From positions 266,323,562 through 266,387,561 of the forward strand of contig JARDYH010000003.1 of assembly GCA_029215795.1 (NCBI GenBank): a stretch of DNA of 64,000 nt, in the 5' to 3' direction. Under the pieces are notes generated by a model, which was not told the origin of the DNA, ran no database searches, and saw only the letters and a program-made list of their open reading frames with translations. Both the position numbers and the translations under genes were made by a program. Origin of the DNA: Anniella stebbinsi. Taxonomy: Eukaryota; Chordata; Lepidosauria; Squamata; Anniellidae. Below, piece by piece: positions 43,306-53,269 of this stretch; within the stretch, counting starts at the first letter, position 1; each line of letters opens with the position of its first letter.

Positions 43306-43825
43306 ATTGGGGATATCAGTGCTCCTTAGTAAAGAGGGAGCACAATATCTAAGGTGGCTATCAATTCCCAAATATAGGAAGGCCTTTACACTAGCCAGGT
43401 TTAATGTTCTCCCGTCTAGGGTATTGGAGGGCCGCTACAAGGGAATTCCTTGGCACAACAGATGCTGCCCCTGCAATGACACCAAGGTCGAATCTATAAT
43501 ACATGTTTTATTTTTTTGTAGGTTTTACCAATCAGCCAGGGTAGACTTAATTTGGCCAATTACACAGTCCCTCCCAGGGCGTTCCTCTGAGGCCCTAACA
43601 AGTATTTTGCTCCAGGGTACAAATAAGCGAATAACGGAACAGGTAGCTAAGTTTCTGAATCTGGCTATTCGAACCAGATCATTAGCGGACGATTAATATT
43701 AACACTCACTATTTATAGTATTTATTTGTAGATTTTTAGTCCCTTTTTATATCAGCTAAGTTGCAAGCATCATGACTGTATGTTATATTTGTTTTGCCTT
43801 TGGTCTATTGACTGTTAATAAAGAC

Positions 43826-43873
<48 letters not shown>

Positions 43874-43876
43874 ATA
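43306..43876 (+). mobile_element. LINE C-terminal fragment with zinc-knuckle motif and (TTGA)n tail
   Basis: Frame 43265-43696 includes LRWLSIPKYRKAFTLARFNV, LPSRVLEGRYKGIPWHNRC and CPCNDTKVESIIHVLFFC. The CxC...HxxxxC arrangement is typical of the C-terminal zinc knuckle in several LINE clades. The frame is open to a natural stop at 43696 and is followed by an untranslated region and (TTGA)n at 43826-43874. The clade is uncertain. The open frame and intact tail suggest a fairly young 5'-truncated copy. Confidence 0.65.
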
Positions 43877-44309
43877 TCCCCGCCCCACATGCGGCATGGC
43901 CCTCTGGAGCTTGTAGTCTGACCGTGGTATTCACGACGGACGGCTTCTGCACTGTTTCCACAAGGCGGGCTCCTCACTTCTCGATGGGCCACTTATGCTA
44001 CGGAAGCAGTAGCGTAAGCTGGGGGGACCTCCTCGTCAGAGTGCCCCCTCAAAATCATGGGCCCCAGGCCAACTGGCCCCACTCGCCCCCCCTACACAGC
44101 CCTGAGAGCACCCCCTCAGCTGGGATAATCTTTAAATGACTCTGCGATATAGCCAGGTGGCGAATGCATCAAAATTTCCTGTAGAATCACTCACCTACCC
44201 TCCTCCTGCCGAGGTGTCAAAACTATAGCCGGGGCTCAAACAATCCACCCCAAGCCCAGAAGGGTCATGAACCTAGAGATCAGAATCAAGGACCTCCTTC
44301 TCAGTAGAA
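43877..44309. other. unassigned sequence
   Basis: No family recognised. May include the rest of the P4 element on the right of the LINE insertion (CCCCGCCCCACATGCGGC), but this could not be established. Confidence 0.3.
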
Positions 44310-44570
44310 ATCAGGGGTGTTGAATTGCCTTCAGCCCATGTGCCAAATTCCATTTCAGAGAAGCCCTTGGAGGCTGCATTCCCACGACAAGCAGGGCCAA
44401 AGACAAAACGCACAGAACCAAAAATACCAGCCTATTATAGCTTAAAGGACTCGCTGCCAATAACAAAGCCTTCGAATAAGCCTTTCGCCCTTTTAGAATG
44501 GGGAAAAAAACTGAACAAAAGCTGGGGAACCGCCCAGTGATTGGTGGTCAGGAGAAAGGGGTATGGGCAT
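44310..44570. repeat. Unnamed interspersed repeat, copy 1 (copy 2 at 54640-55150)
   Basis: TTCCATTTCAGAGAAGCCCTTGG, GCCTATTATAGCTTAAAGGACT, CAATAACAAAGCCTTCGAATAAG and CATCTGGCGAACCC have diverged counterparts in the same order at 54695-55140. No coding motif and no termini identified. Confidence 0.5.
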
Positions 44571-45470
44571 CTGGCGAACCCTGGAGGGTGTCAGGATGAG
44601 CCTCGGTCTCCCTGGTTTGGTTTCAGATTCAGACTCGGAGCTTGAAGTAGAAAATGGCTAGCCGAGAAAGGGAGTCAGGAAGGAATCTTCCCAGGAGCTT
44701 CTTGAACAGGAGTCTCAGGCCTCATCTATACCTAGCAGGATATTGCATGATGAAAGCAGCATGAAAGTGGTATATAAAAGGCAGGAGCCACACCAAACAG
44801 GGTATACCAGTATGTGGTATGTGCCATGGGCCCCAAAAGTTGTCAATGCACTTCAATACTGCTCTAAAGTAGCAGTGTGGTGCCTGCCTTTTACATACCT
44901 TTTACATACCACTTTCATACCACTTTCATACTGCTATATCCTGCTTGGTGTAGATGAGACCTTAGACTCCAAGATCATCTTCTCCCTTGGAAGCTCAATC
45001 TTTGTCAGAGGGGGAGGGAGCATCGAATTGACAGGTACGCCGCAAGGTCAAGTGGGTGGGGTTGAGAGGCGGTGGGAGGCGGACCACCAGACTAGCTGCA
45101 TGACAGAAGTTACATCATGAGAACCCTCCCTGAAGGAGAAGTCTGGTAAAAGCCTGTGGAGCACAGCAGGGAACCATCTATTTTGTTGATAGGCAACTGC
45201 TTTGCTTTGTTTGGCTACTTAAGCTTAGAGGATGGCTCTTAGCATTCACACTCCCTACCGGTGTGAAGAGGTGGCATTTTTGTTTTGTTTTTACTGAATA
45301 AGGATTTTGTGGATTGCAAGGCAGATCTCTTTGTTGTTTCACATTTCAGTGAGAGGGCTTGGAAGCAGGACCGAGGGCTGGACTAGAAACCTAGGTGGGT
45401 GGAGGGTCGGGTGGAAATGATGTGTGAAGTGTCAGTAACCCAGTGGAAATTCTGGGTTTTTTAGCCACTG
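44571..45470. other. Possible LTR-like sequence interrupted by a P2 MITE
   Basis: GGTTTCAGATTCAGACTCGG-rich sequence continues to 44708 and resumes after the P2 element at 44963. Downstream GGCTACTTAAGCTTAGAGGA then TTACTGAATAAGGATTTTGTGG could be promoter and polyadenylation regions of an LTR. I found neither inverted TG/CA ends nor retroviral coding sequence. Confidence 0.2.
44709..44962. mobile_element. P2-family palindromic MITE, intact
   Basis: AGGCCTCATCTATACCTAGCAGGATATTGCA faces ATATCCTGCTTGGTGTAGATGAGACCT. The inner arms carry ATGAAAGTGGTATATAAAAGGCAGGAGCC and GCCTGCCTTTTACATACC in inverse order around AAAGTTGTCAATGCACTTCA. This is the uninterrupted reference for the split copy at 21465-21960. 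Confidence 0.75.
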
Positions 45471-45975
45471 TATTAGCCCACAATGGGGAAAGTATGGGCG
45501 TGAGATTGCCTGATGCTCCCTCCCCCTGCATTGAGGAAGGTTTCCTCTCCTGAAGGCAGCCCTTCCCTTTTTCTTTTCTCTTTTTTCTTTTAACATGTTA
45601 AGAAATAGTGTTCTGTTATAGTGGGAGATTTTTTTTTATTAGCATTATTTTTTACAGTTAAAAATGCCGCCTGTCATTCCAAAGAGGCATTCTAGAGGAG
45701 CAGGGAGGAATCAAGGCAGATGACCTTGGACCAAACAGCTTTTCAAACTTTATATATAAAAAAGGAGCTGCTGCAACAGCCGACGCTGTTGCTTAAAATG
45801 TTCAAGTCAAGGAGGGGAGCAAAGAAAGAGGAAGTGCAGTCATGGTGGTACGTGTGTTTCCACTGAAATGTTCCAGGGCCCCAACCATGTCTGAAATCAT
45901 GTCTCCTACAAAAGAGGTATATGCAAAATGGCAGTGTGGTGTGTAGTTGCTTGAGCTTTAAGCTGGAGTTGTTGG

Positions 45976-46295
45976 TAGGGTAACCCTATGAAAAGGAGGA
46001 CAGGGTTCCTGCATCTTTAACAGTTGTGTAGAAAAGAGAATTTCAGCAGGTGTTGTTCATATGCACGCAGCACCTGGTGAAATCCCCACTTCATCACAAC
46101 AGTTAAAGCTGCAGGAGCCCTGCCCTCTTTTCTATCTGCTCACTTTAGTATAGCTCCTGCAGCTTTAACTGTTGTGATGAAGAGGGGATTTCACCAGGTG
46201 TTGCATGCCTACAAATGACACCTGTTGAAATTTCTTTCTCTATGTAACTATTAAAGATACAGGAGCCCGGTCCTCCCTTTCATATGGTCACCCTA
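45976..46295. mobile_element. Full 320-bp H MITE, CATATG subtype
   Basis: Starts TAGGGTAACCCTATGAAAAG and ends TTTCATATGGTCACCCTA. Arms have CATCTTTAACAGTTGTGTAG and CACGCAGCACCTGGTG with their inverse. The centre reads TTTAGTATAGCTCC. No matching flanks. Confidence 0.85.
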
Positions 46296-46418
46296 ATAAT
46301 ATTGGTCCATCTAGAGGCAGAGACCATTTGTAAGCAAGGTTCTGACTTCAGAAATCAATGCAAAACTAGGAATTGTCACATCAGTCAGCTGCTTTCTCCC
46401 ACGTTTGAAATGTAGTAG

Positions 46419-46465
46419 AAGAAGAAGAAGAAGAAGAAGAAGAAGAAGAAGAAGAAGAAGAAGAA
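46419..46465. repeat. (AAG)n microsatellite
   Basis: About 15 uninterrupted GAA/AAG units. It directly precedes a minus-strand LINE end, so it probably derives from that element's tail. Confidence 0.9.
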
Positions 46466-46610
46466 ATTTATTTCTTACCCGCATCTGTATTTGCATTGAG
46501 GCAGGGAACAGCAGTAAATATAAAATATGATAAAATACATAAAATTAATTAAAAACATGGTACACATTATTAAAATAGCAATAAACATCCTAAAAACATC
46601 ATAAAAAAAT
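46466..46610 (-). mobile_element. LINE 3' tail, minus strand
   Basis: TTTATTTCTTACCCGCATCTGT, GGCAGGGAACAGCAG and A/T-rich sequence parallel the element at 39340-39460. Only the untranslated end remains. Confidence 0.5.
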
Positions 46611-47011
46611 TATACTCTTTCCATCTCAAATATGAAGAAATCTGTGAATTTTGATAAATACAAAGAAAATGGAAAAGGGAAAAATGTCTGTTTAAATAAG
46701 CCGTGTTACAGTGTTTAAATCACGTGGGACCTTCAAGAGGAACATAAAACCTCATTTCATCAAACGGTATATATTTCTTAATATTTTATTACTTCAATCT
46801 TATTTTCTTTAAGTTAGTTTCATGTTTTGAAATTCATGGATTTATTGTTCGTTTTTAATGTGTGCATAGTGTGTTTGAAATAGTCTGTAGACTTATTCAA
46901 TCAAATTTGATTGATGCTTGTTTTGACAAAATCTTATCAAAAATGAACTGAAATGAAATCCTCATTTAGCCCGGGATGGTGATGGGCTTGGTACAGATCA
47001 AGGGCATCAAA
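46611..47011. other. A/T-rich unassigned sequence
   Basis: No family recognised. Contains a short inverted pair CAATCAAATTTGATTG at about 46900-46915. Confidence 0.35.
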
Positions 47012-48178
47012 GGAGCAATCCCATGCAAGTTTAGACAGAGAAAAAAATCCTACAATTCCCAGAATTCCTCTGCCAGCAGAACTGGCTAAGAAATGCTGGG
47101 AGCTATAGAACTGTTTTTCCATCTAAATACGCGTTAGGGGTGTGCAGAGCAGGTCTTCTCCACCCCGGAATTTAGGGCGGAGCTCCGTTGAGGCATTTCT
47201 CCACTCCGATTTCCAGAACAGGTCCAGAACAGACTCTGCCAGATGATTTGGCGAAAAACCACCCAGTTTTGGGGTAACCGATACATTCTAGCCAATGAGA
47301 TTTAACAGAAATGCTCACAGGTCCCACGGAAGTTGGCACTGTGACAGTTTTTAAAGAGGGCTTTAGGCATGCCAAGTTTGGAGCAGATCCTGCCGTGCAG
47401 TGATTTATAGGGGATTTTTAAAGTTCAAACCTCTCGTGCCTTGATCTGTATGGCGAGGGAGAGGGGAATGAAGCGGCGGGATTAAAGCGCTTAGCACGAT
47501 AATGAATAAGTAAATATATACTAATAAATGCCACAACGGCAGCACACAGCTTGCCCATCCTCAGAGAGGGCAGGAGGCTGGCAGGGCGAGGAGGAGGCAC
47601 CCCCTCCTCCACTGTCAGTCGGGCACATTGCAGTGAGTCGAGTCAAGGCAACAACAGCTTCCCCATAGGAGGGTACGTGGCTTGGAGGAGGAGGATGACG
47701 ATGACGACAAGGAGCCCCCCCCCCCTCCCCTGCACTGGAAGCCCAGCCAGCCAATAGAAGTCATTGTTTAACTGAAATAAAGAACCTACCTGAATGAGGT
47801 GTAGAAGCCTACTCACTCATGACGCCAGCTCAGCAGCACTTTCACGCTGTGGCTGACTTCTATAAGTCCGAGCAGAAAGGCGCAACCAACTAGCCCTGCC
47901 TTCCCTCTCCCCCCACGGCCAGAACCAGCAGCAGCCCACGTTTCCCACGCCTCATGATGGCATGCCAACCAAGGGTGCTTTATGAATTGTGTGTACTGCT
48001 TGCGGGCACTGCACAACCCTAAAACACACAAACATACAAGTACAAGAAGCCACGTGCTGCTGGGAAGGCTCAGCTTAGAGATCCGCTCTGGAGGATCCAA
48101 CGCACCGCGGACGTTTGCAGTTATCAGATAATTCTGGGGAAGAGCGCACACCCCTATTACACATAGGATTCCACCCTT
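47012..48178. mobile_element. Small palindromic MITE split by a hAT-like element
   Basis: GGAGCAATCCCATGCAAGTTTAGACAG at 47012 faces ATCTAAATACGCGT at 47121-47134, and the missing end TACACATAGGATTCCACCC resumes at 48158. Joined, the order is that of the intact MITE at 26178-26296. The interruption is the element at 47135-48156. Confidence 0.7.
47135..48156. mobile_element. 1022-bp hAT-like element with TAGGGGTGTGC ends
   Basis: Starts TAGGGGTGTGCAGAGC and ends GAGCGCACACCCCTA, inverted. Flanks ATACGCGT (47127-47134) and TTACACAT (48157-48164) differ at one ordinary position and two CpG/CpA positions, compatible with an aged 8-bp duplication inside the host MITE. Interior is low in coding potential and contains a C-rich run at 47706-47718. 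The ends resemble 61538-63112. Confidence 0.7.
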
Positions 48179-48342
48179 AAAAGTACTGACAGACTTAATA
48201 CTAGGAGCACAATCAAAAAGAGACAGTAAGGCTAAGGGTCTGGAAGCTGACCAGGCCGGACCTGGAAATGCTTATTGTGAAACCAGAAAAGGGGGAACTA
48301 ATGGGATATTTGGAAATGGAGCCATAATAAGCCTTTGGGTAA

Positions 48343-48662
48343 TAGGGTGACCCTATGGAAAGGAGGACAGGGCTCTTGCATCTTTAACAGTTGTATAGAG
48401 AGGAGAATTTCAGCAGGTGTCATTCGTATGGACGCAGCACCTGATGAAAGCCCCTCTTTCTCTCAGCAGTTAAAGCTGCAGGAGCCCTGCCCTCTTTTGT
48501 AACTGGTCACTCTAGTATAGCTCCTGCAGCTGTAGCTGTTGTGATGAAGAGGGGATTTCACCAGGTGTTGCATGTATACAAATGACACCTGCTGAAATTC
48601 CCTTTTCTCTACAACTGTTAAAGATACAGGAGCCCTGTCCTCCTTTCCAGATGGTCACCCTA
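48343..48662. mobile_element. Full 320-bp H MITE, CATATG-like subtype
   Basis: Starts TAGGGTGACCCTATGGAAAG and ends TTCCAGATGGTCACCCTA. Arms include CAGCACCTGATGAAAGCCCC and GGTGTTGCATGTATAC. The centre TAACTGGTCACTCTAGTATAGCTCC keeps the inner terminus. No matching flanks. Confidence 0.85.
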
Positions 48663-48697
48663 TGATTTTGCACCTTCTTCCCATCCTTGCCACAATG

Positions 48698-49017
48698 TAG
48701 GCTGACCAGATAAAATCCAGCTTAGGGCTCATGTAACTTCAACAGTTGTAGAGAAAAGGGAATTTCAGCCAGTGTCATCTGTATGCAATTAGTTCCTGGT
48801 GATATTCCCTCTTCATCACAACAGTTAAAGGTGCAGGCACTATACTGGAGTGACCATATACAAAAGAAGGCAGGGCCCCTGCAACTTTAACTGTTGTGAT
48901 GAAGAGGGAATTTCACTAGGAACTAATTCCATACAAAAGACACTTGCTGAAATCCCCTTTTCTCTACAACTGTTAAAGTTACATGAGCCTTGACCTGGAT
49001 TTTATCTGGTCACCCTG
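48698..49017. mobile_element. Full 320-bp H MITE with exact 8-bp target duplication
   Basis: Starts TAGGCTGACCAGATAAAATC and ends GATTTTATCTGGTCACCCTG. CCACAATG lies exactly at 48690-48697 and 49018-49025. Only 35 bp separate it from the H copy at 48343-48662. Confidence 0.92.
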
Positions 49018-49067
49018 CCACAATGGCCTCAGTAGGCTTAGCATATTCCCATTCTGAATCCCAGCGA

Positions 49068-49205
49068 ACCCTGGCAGGATCTACACTGCTGCTTTATAGT
49101 AGTATTGAAGTGCACTGACAACTGTTGGGGCCCATTGACACATGCCATTTACCATTTTCAAACTGCTTTCTTAGTGTTATATCCTGCTTGATGTAGACCA
49201 GGCCC
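49068..49205. mobile_element. P2-family MITE, partial
   Basis: CACTGCTGCTTTATAGTAGTATTGAAGTGCACTGACAACTGTTGGGGCCCATTGACACATGCCA and the right end ATATCCTGCTTGATGTAGACC match P2. The left arm is shortened to GGATCTACAC. It shows the sequence that the H insertion at 21579 split. Confidence 0.65.
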
Positions 49206-49798
49206 CTGTCAACTTATTAGTTGTCTTTTGACCTTTCCATGCAACAGAACATGCCATATGCTTCCTCTTGAAAAGGAACCCTTTGGTTCCTCTTGAATTA
49301 ACTTGGCTATAAATACTTCCCTGTCATACCTGGGCTGCAGCCAGGCTGTAGTAGCCACCTGCAGTAAGTGTGATTCTCAGGTAGACTAATTTTGCACTTT
49401 CCATGATGGGTTTTAGTTATTTAGAATTCCAAGAAGAGGAAATAGAAAATGGACGTCCGAAAAGAGGAAACAGAAGATCGTCTATCTAAAAATGGCATAG
49501 AATTTGAAGCAGCATTTAGGGAATGGGAGGAGGGACCCATTGACAGCCACCCTGGCATATTAACAACATTAAAAGCTTTTGTCTGCATGACAGGCAAATG
49601 AACATATAGTGTTGTGGACTGGAACAGTTATATTGTAATGGCTTACAATACCCCCCTGTGAGGAGAGAATACGCCGTTTTTTTTAGAACTACTTGATTCA
49701 CTTAATATATACAGGCTGATGCAAACTGTATATTAAAAAACATGTAAAATAGCTTCAATAAATTTCAAAGTGAACTGCCAATTCCCCCCCCCTTCCCC

Positions 49799-49844
<46 letters not shown>

Positions 49845-49924
49845 ACTTGTCTTCTATGAAAGACTGGTTTTAAAAAATGAGCTATGTTAATGACACGTGT
49901 AAGCTTGGTGCATACAAAATATAT
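49206..49924. other. unassigned sequence with a (GT)n microsatellite
   Basis: (GT)n of about 18 units at 49803-49842, just after a C run at 49786-49792. Otherwise no family recognised. Confidence 0.45.
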
Positions 49925-50420
49925 TTTTTCTTTCCCTTTTTTTTTTTAATGGCCTGCAGAATACATTTTAGCATCTGCACAATGCTTCACAGGCTTAACG
50001 CTGCTCAGTTGCTATGAATCATCATTGCTAATATATTCACAACAGACGCGGACCAACTGCTGCTATCAAAGGGCCTGCTTGAATAACTGTAATAACTGGA
50101 AAATTATTTTGATAGCCTGAAACAATCTTATATATCACAGAACTTTATTAAAATAATATCAAATCAAATTAGCCTGTATCCCCATAATGAATTAAGTAAC
50201 AGGTTATGCTGATATTAATCTCAGCTAGCTTGCAGGCATTGTAGCTGGAACACTTAATAAGTTGGTCCCCGTTGCTCGGAATGGAAAGAAATCCTCGAAT
50301 ACCCCGTGCTTATTCAGAGAAAAATACATCAAAAGGCTCTCTCTAAATAATGTGCCCATTTTGTGCCTTTGGTAAAATTATTCATAAGGCAAAAAAAAAA
50401 AAAAATCTTTGGCAAATCTC
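49925..50420. other. Repeat-free stretch, candidate conserved non-coding element
   Basis: Sequence around 49960-50290 is A/T-rich, of ordinary complexity and without any repeat hallmark, with phrases such as GCTATGAATCATCATTGCTAAT and CTGATATTAATCTCAGC. It has the look of deeply conserved developmental regulatory DNA. No alignment was possible. Confidence 0.35.
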
Positions 50421-50433
50421 CTGAGAATTCTGA

Positions 50434-50616
50434 TTAGCTGTTGACCTGTAGAGGAAACTGTTTTTCATAATCCCCTAAACACTGCCTAATTCTTGCCTCA
50501 ATCAGCTCTAGAAATGCTGGATTTACCTCAGAATAATGTGATAATATTTCCTTATCGTCTTTAAGTGAAACAGGCAGTTGCAAGATGGTTCTGTCTCTTA
50601 TTTTGCTATATCCCAT
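50434..50616 (-). other. Short open frame with protein-like sequence, unrecognised
   Basis: The minus strand encodes a 60-residue frame beginning MGYSKIRDRTILQLPVSLK and including NPAFLELIEARIRQCLGDYE. Composition is balanced with no low-complexity run, unlike nearly all other frames here. It is preceded two codons upstream by a stop (TAG). CAG/GT and AG/G dinucleotides near both ends could be splice sites, but no consensus is strong. It may be an exon, a retrocopy fragment or chance. Confidence 0.2.
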
Positions 50617-50620
50617 CGCC

Positions 50621-51328
50621 TAGCTCAGTTTTAAGTCACTACCCGCCACCGCCCCCCGATCTTTGATCAGCAGGCAATTTACAGATGTGCTGGTATGTGG
50701 AACATGCAGAACATATTCCCCTGTGCTCTAGGGTGTGGGTGTGTCACATCTCTGTTTGTGTCTTAGTGAAAAGCTCTTTTGGGGGTTGGCAAGCAATAGC
50801 ACTGGATTGTGTGCTGGAACATGGTACACAAAGCTTTTATCTTCTTCAATTCTTTTTTTATTTATACTTTTAAAGCATGGTAGGCTGGATGTTATGTTAT
50901 CCATACAGTGGTACCATTAGGTACCATTAGATTCTGGGCTTAACGTTCTTATGGAGGCCTTCCTCCTTTGACGGTGATGCGTCATTACTTCACTTATTTC
51001 AAACTGTGGTAAATCAGCCCTGCTGAGTTTGGGGGCCATCTTGCTCATTCTGCTGAAGGGGCAGGGGCCTGGACCATCGCCCCATGCCCTGGTGACACTA
51101 CTCTATCCATACAAGAGAAGATGGCAAGCAACTGCCAATGGATTGTTGTTGTTGTTGTTGTTGTTTTAAAAAAGTAAATAAAGGACTGTTAGACCAATCC
51201 AGAAAGGACAAGAACAGGTCAACACTCGTGGTGAGTACAGGTTGACTGATATGTCAACCTTTGGTGGAAAGTATGAGTAAGATGGTTGCTCAGAAGTTTC
51301 TGGAGGCAACGACCACATGGAACAGTTA
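50621..51328. other. unassigned sequence
   Basis: (TTG)n of five units at 51151-51166. A doubled GGTACCATTAG at 50911-50931. No family recognised. Confidence 0.4.
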
Positions 51329-51866
51329 GGCTTTTTCTACACCACCTGTCATTCCAGGAGGGAGGGGAAGGCTCTTGCGATATCCTGATTGTGTGAGCCT
51401 CCCCAGCATACACACACGATGTGCAATGTCTCAGGAGGAAGCCAGGACGTCACAGACACCATTTTTTTTTAAGCAGCGGGGCTGATCATGCAAGAGTGAG
51501 GCCCCACTCCATCAAAAAAGGTAGGTTTTTAAACCCCCCTGAAATCATGGCCCTTTACCCCCCCCCCCACCATCCCTCTCCCTTGATGGGCACAGAGCTG
51601 TGTCGTGAGGCTCCATGCCCATTTCTCATGCCACGTTACTCGCGACTAAGCGCGGCACCAGGCGGGATGGGTGGCCACACCTTCCATGGTTTCGGGACAG
51701 CCCTGGGACTGCTGGAAGATTTGGGTTTTCCCAGGGGTTCTTTATCCCTGGGAAAACCCGTGCCTTTCCCCCCCCCCCAGCCCCCGGGAGTCCCTGTGCA
51801 TAATTCGGACTCACAGGGAGCACCCACGGACAACCCCGGGAAAAAAGGCCAGTGTAGAAACAGCCC
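51329..51866. mobile_element. P1-family MITE, full length (about 538 bp)
   Basis: The left GGCTTTTTCTACACCACC pairs with the right CCAGTGTAGAAACAGCCC. Modules as in 37979-38537: AGGACGTCACAGACACCATTTTTTTT, the GTTACTCGCGACTAAG hairpin at 51635-51650, GGTTTCGGGACAGCCCTGGG and GGGAGTCCCTGTGCATAATT. The 155-aa plus frame inside is MITE sequence. Confidence 0.7.
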
Positions 51867-51939
51867 CTGTCGACCAATGTTGAAGTAAGATTCAATTGAA
51901 GGCTGTTTGGGTTATGTGGATGAATGGGTAGACATCTTG

Positions 51940-52774
51940 TCCTTTGCTTCAGGCAAATTTCTGAGCAATTCCTTCGAATTACTGCTGAATTTGGCCACAA
52001 TTTACACAAATTGCTCTGAAATTTGCATGAATTGCAGAACCTGCAAAACAAACAGCATTTTAAAAAAAGGGTCCCGGAGTTTGGGGGAAAGCCCACAGCT
52101 CGGCTTGATGCAAATCAAGCCATACATGCCGCGGAACTCTGTAGAGTCAAAAAAATGTCAGAGCTGATCTACACACTAACTTTGTAACGTTTTATAACGG
52201 TTATGAAAACTCTTTGGGCCACATGACACACTCCCTTGAATGTTGTATACCTGAGGTTTTTTAAAACTCACTTCAGCTATATACAACTGTTTTTACTTTT
52301 AATAAATCATTTTAAGTAAAATAATGTGTCCTTCCTTACCGTTTGTGATTTGTAGGGGCAGTGCTTCATTTACCAGCGCCCAAATGCTTAGCCGTTGATT
52401 GGTGGGGAAGAAAGAGGGGCTAAGGAGGAAGTGGGCAAGTGAACTACAACACCCATGGTGCTTAGCACTATACTCATTGAAAGCTAGGGAATGAAAGGGG
52501 AACTAAGGAGGAAGTGGGTGAGTGAACTACAGCTCTCACAATGCCTTGCCCTAAACTCATTGTAAAAACGAAAGAGAAAGAGACGGATAGAAGGGTGTGA
52601 GACTGCACACACCGCTTTAAAGACTGCAGAATTTTTCTCCTGTAATGTGAGTACTCCTTAATGTGGCCTAAGACGTTTTAGAACGCACCTATTTGGAACG
52701 TTTTAAAATACTATTTAAAACGTTCCAAGGTACTGTGTAGATAGGCTCTCAGATTTCCCAGCAGCGGACATCCC
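51940..52774. mobile_element. A/T-rich hAT-like element split by P3
   Basis: The left part 51940-52155 has motifs CAATTTACACAAATTGCTC and TTTGCATGAATTGCAG. After P3 the sequence resumes TCAGATTTCCCAGCAGCGGACATCCCTA, ending at 52774 with the inverse of TAGGGATGTCC. The left terminus is uncertain. Confidence 0.45.
52156..52752. mobile_element. P3-family MITE, about 597 bp
   Basis: The left GAGCTGATCTACACACTAAC...TTTGTAACGTTTTA pairs with the right TAAAACGTTCCAAGGTACTGTGTAGATAGGCTC. TCA is present immediately outside both ends, a possible 3-bp duplication. Internally GGAGGAAGTGGG(C/T)(A/G)AGTGAACTACA occurs twice (about 52425 and 52508) as a tandem duplication of roughly 80 bp. Confidence 0.65.
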
Positions 52775-53269
52775 TACAAACTAGGCTTCTGTCTGATCAT
52801 ACATTCACAGAGCATCTGGTTAATGATGGCCATCTTGGGGAAAGGAGAATGGCTTACACCAGTCCTTTCCCAACATGCTTCACTCCTGCTCAACAAACCA
52901 GGCAGAGATTCAACTTAATCGTTAACAGTAGGTCTTTCCCATTAGATTCCAACTTAGCGCCACTTGATAAACCAAGTCTAGGCAAAAGGTGCTTGATACA
53001 CTCCTGAGACCATTTATAATTGTGTCATTTTAGCCTGCCTTATCCCAAAGGCTTATGGTGGGTTATAGCAGTTTATGTCACGGTTCCCAGAGAGCTCACC
53101 AGTTGAGCGATGAATATGGTAATGAACGTGGTGACATGGGCTATAGAGAGGAAAGGAGGAATCATCATCTTAATATAACAATTTGCTTAAGACAATTGGT
53201 AGGGGAGCAGAGGAGAACAGTTGAAGATGCAAATTCTGGTCATATTTGCATGGACAGATTTGAGAAACA

